From positions 1,612,001-1,676,000 of the forward strand of contig CALSFV010000002.1 of NCBI GenBank assembly GCA_943737045.1: DNA of 64,000 nucleotides, written 5' to 3'. The translations under genes were made by a program, and so were the position numbers. Below, one piece after another: positions 7,413 through 17,545 of this stretch (the first letter of the stretch is position 1; every line of letters begins with the position of its first letter). The notes below the pieces were generated by a model. The model was not told the DNA's origin and made no database searches. It saw only the letters and a list, made by a program, of their open reading frames with translations. This DNA comes from Parapristionchus giblindavisi (taxonomy: Eukaryota; Nematoda; Chromadorea; Rhabditida; Diplogasteridae).

Positions 7413-9177
7413 TATATTTTCGGTTTCTTGTCATCTTTTAAAGTTGATTTGTTTGACCAGAAGGTATTACAGACTAATGCGTATATTTTATATCTGGTTT
7501 TAAAGCTATGCTTATAAAACTCTTCAGTAGCGGTGTATTGAATTAATCTTTTATGTGTGTGTTTATATAATGATTTGCCGTACGTGTAAAGATTTCTGGT
7601 TTCCAAGTTTTCTATATTTTGGATTATATAGGCAATTGGGGAAGTATCTTTGTATGCTGGTTTCCTTCTTCTTTTCTTTCTGATTCCTCTAGTATTATTG
7701 GGTAAACCTATCGGTTTGACATTGAAGTATGGATGTGATCTCTTAGATAATGGATCAATTTGTTCAGAAATATTTCCGAAACCACTTATTTGGTCGTTTA
7801 ATCCAAGCGGAAATGCTGTATTTAGTGCTTTAATCCAATATATTTCTCTCTCGGTCAAATCTTTACCATCAATTGAATGATCTAGAATATCAATATAAAA
7901 TGATTCTTTAGAGTGGGAATTTTCTTTGAAGTGATTGCTTAAGAAAGTATTAAGATTATTATGACTGAATGAGTGTCTATGCTCAGACATTCTTCGTTTT
8001 ACAGGTCGTTTAGTTTGTCCAACATATTGTTTTTCACAAACTTTACATGTAATGAGATAAATTACATTTTTTGCAGTGCATGAGGTATTAATATCTTTAT
8101 TCGTTTGGTATAAGTCATTGGTTACTGTACTTCGTACGTGATCGTTTAGTCTCATTTTTGGGCAAATAACACATCTTGGTTTTGAACAAGTCGTTCCTCT
8201 ATGTGTAGTGTATTGAGTGGGAGTAAAGAGTTTTCGTCCGCCTATTTTTTGCTTAAAACTGGTTGAATGTAATGAACAAAAAGTGTTGCTAGGGTTTTTG
8301 GCGAGAATTGTTTGGGCTCTCTACCCTTGTTTGCAACAGCGGTAGCTCTTTAGGCAGGGCTGCTGCCCCTGGTGGTGACTACTGTGAATACAGTATACCA
8401 GATATGGCCCAACCACTATGCGGCTGCGTCTACCGCTGTTGACTTTTGTCAACACAGCACGCAGTCACTGTAGTTGTGATACTGTTTGGAAAAGTTTCTG
8501 ATGAACTATTGTTTATATTATTAATAAGCCATTTTTTCATGAGTTCAAAACTCATGAAGTATTTGAATTTTTTTAGATGCAAATGAGCTAAATCTAAAGT
8601 ATTTTAAAGTTTTAGATGGAAATCTTTATAGGGGAATCGAGAATTTCTGTTGTGCGTTCTTAAAACAAAAGGATTTAAATGAAACTGTTTGGTTCACAGA
8701 CAAAAGTCGTATGTCTTTGACAGAGATGTTGCGTATGTGTGCCTTATGTGGAGCCCTTCATCCACACACTCCACTGGGTGTATACACCCTGTGGTTGTGT
8801 AACGGTCTTAACGACCACTATGGAGAGGCGGACTTTTTATATAGAAGTGTTTTAACGATTTTTGTTTGAAATAGTTTCCCAAGACAATGACATTATATCA
8901 AACTGTATGTATTTAATAAGTAATACGGATGTGTGTTATTCAGTGTAAGAAATAGAAATATGAGAATATTAAAGACTTTATTTGCAAATAAATTGTTTGT
9001 GTAATATGGAATGAATAAAAATGAATGTAATAATTCAGTTGTTGTGAAGAATTAAGTCTGCATCACCCTAACCTCGATAATTGAACTACCGAGTGGGGAC
9101 GCTTCAATTTAAGGCCCCAGAATGGTTAGTTCAGGGGTGGCGGAAAAGCTCCGCGGATGTCGACTCTTGGTCGAACC
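6454..9177 (-). mobile_element. Penelope-like element with permuted domains (Naiad/Chlamys type)
   Basis: The whole spacer of the palindrome. On the minus strand the order is: leader (about 9177-8303), zinc-finger segment and GIY-YIG endonuclease (to 7412), then reverse transcriptase (to 6454). Canonical Penelope elements carry GIY-YIG at the C-terminus; an N-terminal GIY-YIG preceded by a cysteine motif is the published arrangement of Naiad and Chlamys elements. The leader contains stable-looking hairpins, for example GGGTGTATACACCC at about 8777 and GACTTTTGTC flanked by GCTGTT/AACACAGC near 8433. The 5' limit is not sharp; the assignment of 8303-9177 to the element is inference. Confidence 0.75.
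7412..8302 (-). CDS. Penelope-like (Naiad-type) N-terminal zinc finger and GIY-YIG endonuclease
   Basis: The first ATG of this frame is at 8155, giving 247 residues, but the frame stays open upstream to at least 8302. That upstream part includes CSKPRCVICPK, the cysteine motif expected before the nuclease, so the true start is probably upstream. From the 8155 ATG, the GIY-YIG core reads VIYLITCKVCEKQYVGQT (31-48), followed by the helix KRRMSEHRHS with catalytic Arg and by LTEREIYWIKALN (acidic residue near 104, Asn 112 or 120), which matches a GIY-YIG nuclease. It would nick DNA to prime reverse transcription. It ends with TAA at 7414-7412. Confidence 0.8.
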   Translation of the reverse strand, partial: AKNPSNTFCSLHSTSFKQKIGGRKLFTPTQYTTHRGTTCSKPRCVICPKMRLNDHVRSTVTNDLYQTNKDINTSCTAKNVIYLITCKVCEKQYVGQTKRPVKRRMSEHRHSFSHNNLNTFLSNHFKENSHSKESFYIDILDHSIDGKDLTEREIYWIKALNTAFPLGLNDQISGFGNISEQIDPLSKRSHPYFNVKPIGLPNNTRGIRKKRRRKPAYKDTSPIAYIIQNIENLETRNLYTYGKSLYKHTHKRLIQYTATEEFYKHSFKTRYKIYALVCNTFWSNKSTLKDDKKPKI

Positions 9178-9179
9178 TA

Positions 9180-10428
9180 CAGGGTGCGCCAAAATTACCC
9201 GGACTGATTTCACCATTATGATTCCCAGGCTCCCAATGCAAATGCGCAACCCCTATTGTAGCATCATGACGAGTGATCATTGGCCACTCCGTATTCAAGG
9301 TTTCAAGTCAGTTAATCAAGTCTTCTAGTAATGGGGAAGTCAAGTCGACTGCGACCCCTCATTCTCAAGTGTACAAGGTAGATTGTCATAGTTCATCAGC
9401 TCGGCTTTCACGAGTCGGCTGTATCCCATACCGATATCGTGTACCAATATCTTGGTACCGACAAGGAACGTCCGGGCAGAGGTAGACCGATTACAGTTTC
9501 CACCGCTACGAACCGAGATCCCATCCGAAAGATGTTGTTTCGAAACCACACGTTTACGATCTGGAGACTCGATATCTCGAACACTTCCATTCTTCGTCTC
9601 CTCAGGTCTCAGCTGACTCTTCTCCCTTACAAGTACAGTAAATTGTTAGAACCGAACGAACGACAGATCAAGCTCCGCTGAGAACGGTGACCTCAACTTT
9701 TTATGCGTTGTGCTAGGTCCGCGCACTTCAGCACGATGTTCAGCGAAGAGAATATCTTACCTTCAAAGACAAACTGAATATCGATAACAACAGAATCATT
9801 GCCTCTGATCTTAAAGAGTCCTACAAGACGGCTGGGGTCATGGGTCATATCAGTCTTCCACAATACGCCAAGGTTTTAGCTGCTGTTTGCCCAACTGGAA
9901 AGTCCACTCTTGTTTTGCCACTCCATGCGTCTAGATCAATAAGGCATATTATACCAAGCACATCCTCGAAGACGCGCTTCTACTCCGATACCATACCCAC
10001 TTCGGTCAGGACCACTAGACCTTTCGGCAAGATTCTGTCGTCAATGACATGACAAAGTTGACCCAGTCGTGGTTTATCACCCATGCACTCGGCAAAATCC
10101 ATCACATTGAATTACTTCCGAACTCCCCAATCTCAACCTCCTCGACTGCAGTGCTTGGAGGTATTGTAGGCCAAAATGTCCTCTATCAAGCACCAGATCC
10201 TCGACTCCCTAAAGACTCCCATTCTCAAGGCATGGGACGAACTCGATGACAACTACCTGCGGGAATGGGCAGTCGCATATGCGAAGAGAATCAAGCCCTA
10301 TGTTAGAGCAAAACACCACAGCGAGATTCGCTAGTGCATTACTACTGCCCACAGTCTTGATCAGCTTCATTATTAACTAGATCAGTCAAGTCACATTCCC
10401 AATGGGAGGGTAATTTGGGCGCACCCTG
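9180..10428 (+). mobile_element. Mariner-like transposon, both ends present (right arm)
   Basis: 1,249 bases between TA at 9178-9179 and TA at 10429-10430. The terminal repeats are CAGGGTGCGCCAAAATTACC on the left and, on the other strand, CAGGGTGCGCCCAAATTACC on the right. The coding strand is plus. Only 9303-10428 is shared with the left arm, so this right copy keeps the part that the left copy lost. Confidence 0.8.
9330..10334 (+). pseudogene. Degenerate mariner-like transposase
   Basis: The open pieces in different frames line up with an IS630/Tc1/mariner transposase: RPGRGRPITVST and LRLLRSQLTLLPYKY (N-terminal helix-turn-helix region, about 9470-9640), a possible GVMGHISL (about 9835-9855) where 'vMvWG-is' is expected, NLNLLDCSAW (about 10130-10160) for 'PDLNPiDysiW', and a C-terminal frame KAWDELDD...RIKPYV to TAG at 10332-10334. 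Stops and frameshifts interrupt it, so it is not functional. The same decay is present in both palindrome arms and so predates the inversion. Confidence 0.65.
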
Positions 10429-10609
10429 TAGGATACCAGAGGAGCCCACTGAATGCGCACAGGAGTACTGTACACAGGAGTACACAGGAGTAAAGCATGC
10501 ATTGTACATGTGAAGTGAGTGAGAGATAATCAATATCATGAATAGCCAATCTTCTGTGGCACATAATTATCTGACATACTGTATCCATCACAACCATAAA
10601 TGTGTATAA

Positions 10610-12176
10610 CTAGCGCGAACTACGTTCGCGCCTCAGAGAGTTTTGCGCATATGTATTATAATCGTTGGGATGGAGCTCCGCTCCGCTCCATCTCAACTTC
10701 GTTATGCTTCTTGGCCGTTTTAATCGATATGGTACGGTAGTGGTATGGTAAGTGGGTTACGGTAGTTGAATATATTCGAGAAAAATTTGTATCGTCGATT
10801 TACCCAAGGAAGTACCAAGAACGGAATTTTTATCGTAGTTTGAAAAATAAAGTCAGTTTGTGTTAACATGGTACGGTAGATGGGTTACGGTAGCTGAAAA
10901 TATCTTAGAAAATAATGTCATTTCGAGTTACCCAAGAAAGTACCAAGCACGGAATTTTTACCGCGAGTTTGAAAAATAAAGTCAGTTTGCGTTAACGTAG
11001 TACTACGGTAGATGGGTTACGGTAGCTGAAAATGGTCTAGAAAAATTTGTCATGTCTTTTTACACACGGATGGAGAAAGCACGGAATTTATAACGCAAGT
11101 TTGAAAAATAAAGTCAGTTTGCTTTACTGTGGTACGGTGTTTGGTTACCGTGGTACGGTAGATGGGTTGCGATAGCTGAAAATGGTCTAGAAAAATTTGT
11201 CATGTCGTTTTACACAAGGATGGAGCAAGCACGGAATTTATAACGCCAGTTTGAAAAATAAAGTCATTTTGCGTTAACGTGGTACGGTATGTGGGTTACG
11301 GTACCTGAAAATGTTCTAGAAAAGTTTATCAAGTCGAGTTACTTAAGGAAGTACAAAGCACGAAATTTTTATCGCAAGTTTGAAAAATAAAGTCAGTTTG
11401 CGTTAATTTGTTATTACGGTATAGTCGGTTTGCGCTAATTTGTTATTACGGTATATGAGATACCGCAGGAAAGCGGTCAGAATTAGTTTTCGACATTTTT
11501 CTCGGAATTTTTTTAAATTGACCCCTGTTATCCTGGTACGGTAGATGGGTTACGGTAGCTAAAAATGTTCTCGAAAAATTTGCCTCGTCGAGTTACCCAA
11601 TCATGGACCAAACACGTAATTTTAATCACAAGATTGAAAAAGTACGAAATATACGGTAGGGTTACGGTAGGTGGGTTACGGTAGCTGAAAATATTCCAGA
11701 AAAGTTTATCCCGTCAAGTTACCAAAGCAAGTAGCAAACATCAAAGTTTGGAAAATAAAGTCAGTTTGCGTTAACGGCAAATTTGGAAAAAGGCACGGCG
11801 TTGCCGCATTTATGGTGTGCCGTGATATACGGCGCTATTTTTATGGTGGCGAGGGGAAGCGACCAATTCGGTCAAGTTGGAGCTCAAAATGTTCGTATGG
11901 ACCGTCCGCATACGATGGACACCTTATTTAGCGAAAAGGATGTAAAATGCGTTGACAAATCGAGCGAGAATTTTGGGATTACGGTAAAAAAAACCTTACA
12001 CGTCTTTTTGTCAATTATCTCGGAATTTTGATAATTGACCCCGGTTTTTTAGTTGCGTAATCGCCTTATATCAGTCTTCTACACCAGTTATCAAAAAATG
12101 GGGACCCTAACTGTCCAGTAAAGTAAAATGCTTATCTGTGTAAGTAAGTATGTAATTATCTGTGTAAGTAAGTATG
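10610..12176. mobile_element. Inserted element with TACCGTA-rich tandem array (right arm)
   Basis: Mirror copy of 3580-5146, read here as TACGGTA. It is flanked by TAA at 10607-10609 and 12177-12179 (TTA on the other strand) and lies in the 3' flank of gene copy B. No credible gene inside. Confidence 0.6.
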
Positions 12177-12283
12177 TAATATTTTATTCAGATGAAATAA
12201 TATAATACACATAATTGAAGTCCTCATTACTCTCTCTTGCAGCAGTAGAATTTGTCACCTGATTTTAAGTAATGAAGTTGATT

Positions 12284-12854
12284 TTATGTAAATAAGGACG
12301 ACAAACCGGTCCAGCAGGTCTTTCCAAAATAGTTGTTTTGGTCGGGGGGCCAGTTGTTTTGGAATAGCCTATTCCAATACAGCCTGCCCTCCTTACTTGC
12401 GGGCAATAAAAATGTATTTCCTGAATACATTATAATATTAACGGAAGGAATAATTTTGACTGTATTACTCCATGAATAACGGAATTTATTCACAGGATAT
12501 TCGTCATCGCAGTAGCCTTCACAAAAAGGTGCCGTACCGAACCATGTGCATTTCTAAAAGAACTCAAATCTGATTAAAATGTCTCATTTTATTTTATTCG
12601 TGAGTATTCTTCGAGAGCGGGGAATATCAAGAGTTGAATTCAAAATATTGCGAATATAAGCGAGAATTTCGTCAGAGCTCTGATTTGTCAAGAACAAATC
12701 AAGAATGTTAAATTATATAGTATTCAAAACATACGGCAAAGTCGATTGGGCCAATGGCTTTCCTTATTTGATTGACGTGATGATCGCTAAATCTATAGCC
12801 CATGAGAGCGGGGAATATCAAGAACATAAATGCGAAGAGGAGAAGGAATCGCAT
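12284..12854 (-). CDS. Small secreted cysteine-containing protein, family copy B
   Basis: Exons on the minus strand: 12854-12735, 12553-12469 and 12420-12284. The product is 113 residues and near-identical to copy A; one visible difference is Arg instead of Asn before LYWNRLF. Intron 2 is 48 bases because of a four-base insertion; by chance this makes the intron readable through (a continuous frame 12493-12284), but paralog comparison favours splicing. It has the same signal peptide, the W-F-G-T-A-P-F-C motif and the CWTGLSS end. The upstream block is shared with A, including TGTAAAAG in place of TATAAAAG. Confidence 0.75.
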
Positions 12855-13016
12855 CCTCGAGAAGATTTGGCCTATAAGGTGAACAAAGAACAAATTTGCT
12901 TAATTTTAAAAATTCAATAAAACTTGTGTAATTGTGATATTCTTTTACAGTAGAACAGTGGTGATTTGGAAAGGGTGTGGAATAATTAAAATGAATTTAC
13001 AGGAATTTCGTCTTAA

Positions 13017-13301
13017 AGATGGAGACCCACGAGTTTTTTCGTAATAAGACTGTTCGGATAGTATGATAGAGATTCATCACACGAATCGAAAGACATATCT
13101 GATATAGATTCCCGATATGTTTAAAGCTCACTATGATCATTGAAAGTACAACTTTCAAGGCATGTAGAGTGCTCATCGAATTTGCATACTTTCTCTCTCA
13201 TTTTCTCATTATCCCTTACGCCAATTACCATATAATATAAACAATAGCCAGCATGCTTATCGTGGCGGGAGTCAGTCATGCCAAGTGATGGGTCTCCTTC
13301 T
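13017..13301. mobile_element. piggyBac-type MITE, copy 2 mirrored in right arm
   Basis: Mirror of 2459-2743, with TTAA at 13013-13016 and 13302-13305 and the ends AGATGGAGACCCA and AGAAGGAGACCCA. Confidence 0.75.
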
Positions 13302-13389
13302 TTAAAGGAAGAATAGAGATAAAATGGTGTAGGACATCCTATGTATATTAGGTTTGAAAAAGACATAACTAATTGCTGAACTTCTTTAA

Positions 13390-13671
13390 AGAAGGAGACC
13401 CATCACTTGGCATGACTGACTCCCGCCACGATAAGCATGTTGGCTATTGTTTATATTATATGGTAATTGAAAAAAATGAGAAAATGAGAGAGTCAAGCAT
13501 GCAAATCAGATGTGCACTCTCTACATGCCTTTAAAGTTATGCTTTCAATGCGCATAGTATGCTTTAAACATATCGGGTATCAATATCAGATATGTCTTTC
13601 GATCCGTGTGATGAATCTCTATCATTCTATCCGAACAGTCTTATTACGAAAAAACTCGTGGGTCTCCATCT
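13390..13671. mobile_element. piggyBac-type MITE, copy 1 mirrored in right arm
   Basis: Mirror of 2089-2370, with TTAA at 13386-13389 and 13672-13675. Confidence 0.75.
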
Positions 13672-13676
13672 TTAAG

Positions 13677-13950
13677 ATGTATTAACAGAGAAGAGATAGT
13701 ACGAGATTATAATACTAATCTTTATATCACCAAACGTTATACTAAATACTCCATTATTAGCCAACTGCATGGGGAACTCACGATTAACGAAGAGAAGAAG
13801 AAGCGGGGCAACCGATTTCAACTGTGAGAGTTGAGAGAATGAAATGGAAAATGGTTGATTGAAAATAATGCATTTGAAAATAATGCAATTAAAGAAAAAA
13901 TCAATGTAAAAGCCTTTGTGTAGTAACACAAAGGACCAATTAGGGATTCA
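13677..13950 (-). promoter_or_regulatory. Conserved upstream block of gene copy B
   Basis: Inverted copy of the family's upstream block (see 1810-2084), reading outward from gene B. It ends with the CTTTGTG/CACAAAG hairpin half and GACCAATTAGGG. Confidence 0.6.
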
Positions 13951-13996
13951 TTCCTCTTGTCTTTTCTGCAAACATCGATCCTTGTTCATTATAATC

Positions 13997-14560
13997 GTAG
14001 CGGTTGGAGGCCATACCTTTTCATATTGACCGTATAAAATACACTTGTTTATTTGGTACGAGAGTAGCCAACCACTCCCACAAGAGACTTTCTTGTTTTG
14101 CATGGTTCAGAAACTATGCCGATCTCTTTTATATATAATATAGCGCGCGGCGAAGGTCAGCCGGGTTAGAGAGAGGCAGCGGAGAGACAATCGAGAGGCG
14201 GTTAGCACCATTTGTCATTTTCTTATGCAAGTACATTTTATACGCACAATACCCTCACACTGCGAAGATCGACTTATTACATACGACTCATATTCAAGAT
14301 CATCCAATCGTCTTACAGCGATAATAGCTCTTTTTTTGTCTGCGAGTGCGATTCTAGAGAGCGGAATTTCAAATTTACTTTGTTTGTTATTCTTGTTAAA
14401 CCATCTAGTTATTCCATGTTTCGGTAATTCCTGTAAGAATAGGCCATTCGGAAACAATTCTTCTGTTGTTTTCGATTGCGAATTTCAAATCTTCGAATTA
14501 CACGAGATCTTGCCTTGTATTATTCTTTAATTTCCCTCGTCTGCTAATAAAGCCTAAGGC
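13997..14560. other. Mosaic of dispersed repeat fragments
   Basis: Just outside the palindrome, pieces of other local repeats are joined. 14085-14125 matches 22440-22490. 14135-14235 matches the module at 20283-20345 and 21660-21790 (AGCGCGCGGCGAAGGTCAG). 14280-14515 matches 56886-57075 and, inverted, 43685-43755 and 44445-44490. On the minus strand 14215-14457 is an open frame with AVRRLDDLEYES that also appears at 44450-44490; it might be the end of a former gene, but no start or splice structure is evident. Confidence 0.5.
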
Positions 14561-14769
14561 ATCAACCAGGGCTGTTCGGAAAAAATATTTTCGGAAAATC
14601 GGAAAATCGGAAATTTCCGAAAATATTTTCGGAAAATTCGGAAAATTTTCGGAAACTACTTTCTTAAAAATTGTTATGCAAATACTAAAAGCGATATTTG
14701 CAACAAGTTTATTTTGAAAATCAAAATAAAAAAATATAACAGCATCTCTGGTGTTAATTTTTTTTGGAC
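14561..14769. repeat. Low-complexity GGAAAATTTTC repeat
   Basis: 14575-14660 is built from GGAAAAT, ATTTTCGG and GGAAATTTCCG steps that are self-complementary, followed by AT-rich sequence. No gene is seen. Confidence 0.6.
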
Positions 14770-15159
14770 AACTTTGAAGTGAGGTACGATCAAAAACGGA
14801 AAGTGATCAAAAATCGAGTAAGTCCGTGATCTAGCAATCGGAATCGAAAATCTAGTAATCGACCCTGGGGACCACGAGATATGGCGGGCAATGAACTAGA
14901 TAGTTATATTTTGCGTGGTTTGAAGGCATATTTTTTTTGCAAAAAAACGGTCGGGTTCAAGAAAAAATTTTCGAGAAAACCACTTTTTGGTCAACAAAAC
15001 TGTTTTTAACATTATGCACTCTGAAGACGACTGTTCTGAGAAAAAGCTGCTAAAAACGTTTTCATGACTCTGTAATACGGTTCGAACCATACCTGTCAGA
15101 TCACTGTACTTTCAAAATTGAGTTATGATCGTTTATGTGATAGGGGTTCAAGATAAAAT
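14770..15159 (+). repeat. Dispersed repeat R, left half (interrupted)
   Basis: From GACAACTTTGAAGTGAGG through GAGTTATGATCGTTTATGT this matches 22797-23155 almost base for base. In the copy near 22.8 kb the sequence continues directly into GTAGGTCACAAAAAATCGA, whereas here the continuation is found at 18015-18165, showing an insertion of about 2.85 kb. Confidence 0.8.
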
Positions 15160-15278
15160 ACAAACTGGTAGAAAAAGTGGTATACTTGGGAGCTTCAATT
15201 AGCATAACTGGTAAGGAGGATGGGGAAATTGGGCGTCGGATTCAAGTGGGGTTTGGGGCATTTCATAAACATACATTC
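15160..15278 (+). pseudogene. RTE-type LINE reverse transcriptase, 5' fragment
   Basis: The frame reads VEKVVYLGASISITGKEDGE followed by IGRRIQVGFGAF, the 'f-YLGs-I---g---EI--RI--g--aF' block of RTE reverse transcriptases. It breaks off at GGGGCATTT, where a foldback element is inserted; the continuation (MVPMAHKRRLFKGCILPA) is at 17553. Dead by truncation and interruption. Confidence 0.7.
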
Positions 15279-17545
15279 GCACCGGAAAGTTAGTGCCAAC
15301 TTTTTGTTTTTGCTATATTTTTTGAACCAAACGTGCAATCGGGCTGCTCTCGCGAGCGCTTATGGTAAATTTATCGGGGAATCCGACAATGATATTGCGG
15401 ACTCATGGAAAATTCACAGTCTTTTCTTCCTTATGAATGCCAGAACGACTTCTCGGCATATAAACTCTCTCAAAATTAATGCTCTCTCGCTCGTCTGGCT
15501 TTCAAAGAACAATGGCTTACGCCAGAATACTGTGAATTCTCATTATTGCGTAATGATGACGCAATCGAAGTCCACTTTTTTGAAAAGTCATAACTCCGAG
15601 GAAAAACTTTTTCCAGCCTACCGTTCTTCTATAAGTTTCCGATCTACGCGTCGGCTACCCAGAAAAAGTTTTTTAAGTTGTTGCGATTTTTTTCAACCGC
15701 ATCGGCCTTGCCGCAAAATGGCAGCTGCAAACTCAGATCTCAGCTCCAAGACAAGCTAGAGACTCGTTCTTGGGATCAAAATGATCCCTATGACGTCCCA
15801 AATAATCCCTGAAAGTTTGATCCTGATCGGACCACAATTGCCACATCAAAAAGTCACTTTTTCGGATGACCTCACTTTGAGGGCCTACAATTATGAGAGT
15901 GATTTTTCTAAAAAATGTGGTTCTTGTTCGAAAATATGCCAAATCCATCACAGAAGCCATCCTCTCACTTTGGTGAAAGCAGCTTGCTTCCCATTTTCAC
16001 GGCAAACGATAAGCGAGCATGCACTCGTTTCGGAGGCGCACGTCCATGGAAGGGAGGGAGGGGAGAGGCGCGCGCACGCACAGTGAGTGCGTGCGGGAAA
16101 GACTGATGTGGCACCGAGGGGTTGCAAGATGGGTTCTCCCAAGCTTGCAAACGTATTCTATGATGGTTTTGACACATTGTCGCACAAGAACCAAAATTTT
16201 AGAAAAATCACTGTCATAATTGTATGCCCTCAAAGTGAGGTCATCTGAACAAAAGTGACTTTTTGGTGTCCTAGTGATTTTTTTAATTGAAAAGAATACA
16301 GTTTAGAACCACAATTTTAGAAATTCACTAGGACACCAAAAAGTCACTTTTGTTCAGATGACCTCACTTTGAGGGCATACAATTATGACAGTGATTTTTC
16401 TAAAATTTCGGTTCTTGTGCTAAAATGTACTGAGACCATTATAGAATACATCTGCAAGCTTGGGAGATCCCATCTTGCAACCCCTCGGTGCCACATCAGT
16501 CTTTCACGCACGTGCGCCACTCTCCTCCCTCCCCTCCCCTGGACGTGCGCCTCCGAAACGAGTGCATGCTCGCTTATTGGTAAGTCAACCCAACCCAACC
16601 ATGTTTTGTTCTTTCGTACGAAAAATGTCGCTGTGATCAAGTAATTGCAGTGCATTTCTTCATATTTGATTTCACTCAAATCTCTCAATTTTTATTCGCA
16701 CCATAAGTATTCACGGCGGTTCAATGAAGAGAAATCCCTACATTTAACTTTGGCTTGAATGCTCTTGCATTACGAAAAATCGGCAAAGTTGAGTTGCACT
16801 GGGCGGGATTCGAACCTACGAGGTTCGGATCGCTAAACAAAAGCTCTATCTGCTAAGCCATCTCGGCATGTCTCGCGAATCGTAAAACTCGATGATAGGT
16901 CTAATGAGAAGCGAGCGCTCAGATATACCGTAATCAACTTTCGCGCTGGGAGAACCTAGATGTTTTACTGCTTATCATCACTCAGTTTGCGATACTTTCT
17001 TTCTCAGGCAAGAGCTTCTTAGTTACTATCATTGAGCCGCCGTGGTATTATTATTATCGTTTGCCGTGAAGATGCGAAGCAAGGTGCTTTCACCAAAGTG
17101 TGAGGATGACTTCTGGGATGGATTTGGCATATTTTAGCTCAAGAACCACATTTAAAAAAAATCACTCTCATAATTGTAGGCATTCGACTTTTTTCAACCA
17201 CAGCGGCCTTGTCTCCATTTTGCAGCAAGGCCGCTGCGGTTGGAAAAAATCGCAGCAAGTTAAAAAAAAAATTTTCTGGGTAGCCGACGCGTAGATCTCA
17301 AACTTCTAGAAGAACGGTATGCTGGAAAAATTTTTTCCTCGGAGTTATGATTTTTCAAAAAAAATTGACTTCTATTGCGTCATCATTACGCAATAATGAG
17401 AAATTTTCATGAGTCCGCAATATCAGCGTCGGATTCCTCAATAAATTTACCATGAGAACTCGCGAGAGCAGCCCGATAGCACGCTTGGTTAACAAAAATA
17501 TAGCAAAAACAAAAAAGTTGGCACTGAATTTCCGGCTCGAATGTA
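15279..17545. mobile_element. Foldback element inserted in the RTE LINE
   Basis: The ends are long inverted repeats: 15279-15760 pairs with about 17140-17545 (for example GTTAGTGCCAACTTTTTG left, and on the other strand TTCAGTGCCAACTTTTTT). GGGGCATT at the left and AGGGCATT at the right of the element look like a target duplication. Inside, a second inverted pair of about 255 bases lies at 16004-16262 and 16320-16577, around the 19-base block CACTAGGACACCAAAAAGTC. No transposase frame was recognised, so it is non-autonomous. Confidence 0.65.
16800..16868 (-). other. tRNA-like sequence
   Basis: On the minus strand the sequence has a D-arm-like GGCTTAGCAGATAGAGC and a T-arm-like GTAGGTTCGAATCCCGCC at tRNA spacing. 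The acceptor ends (GCCGAGA and CCCAGTG) do not pair, so this is a tRNA-derived fragment (SINE-like or a pseudo-tRNA), not a tRNA gene. Confidence 0.5.

Larger units (their letters stand above)
9303..13996 (-). repeat. Right arm of the 12.2 kb palindrome
   Basis: Reverse complement of 1765-6453. It contains, from the inside out: most of the mariner-like transposon, the TACCGTA element, gene copy B, the two TTAA MITEs and the conserved upstream block. It differs from the left arm by scattered single bases and small indels, which argues against a simple copying artefact of one molecule, although a join of two haplotypes in assembly cannot be excluded. Confidence 0.95.

Noticed and set aside
8490..8510. 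CTGATGA as a hammerhead ribozyme core in the Penelope leader
   Set aside because: Hammerhead motifs occur in many Penelope elements, but no matching GAAA and stems follow at 8496, so a ribozyme is not supported.
12284..12493. Continuous 69-codon frame as a separate gene
   Set aside because: It is exons 2 and 3 of copy B read through the short intron; paralogs with stops in that intron show it is spliced.
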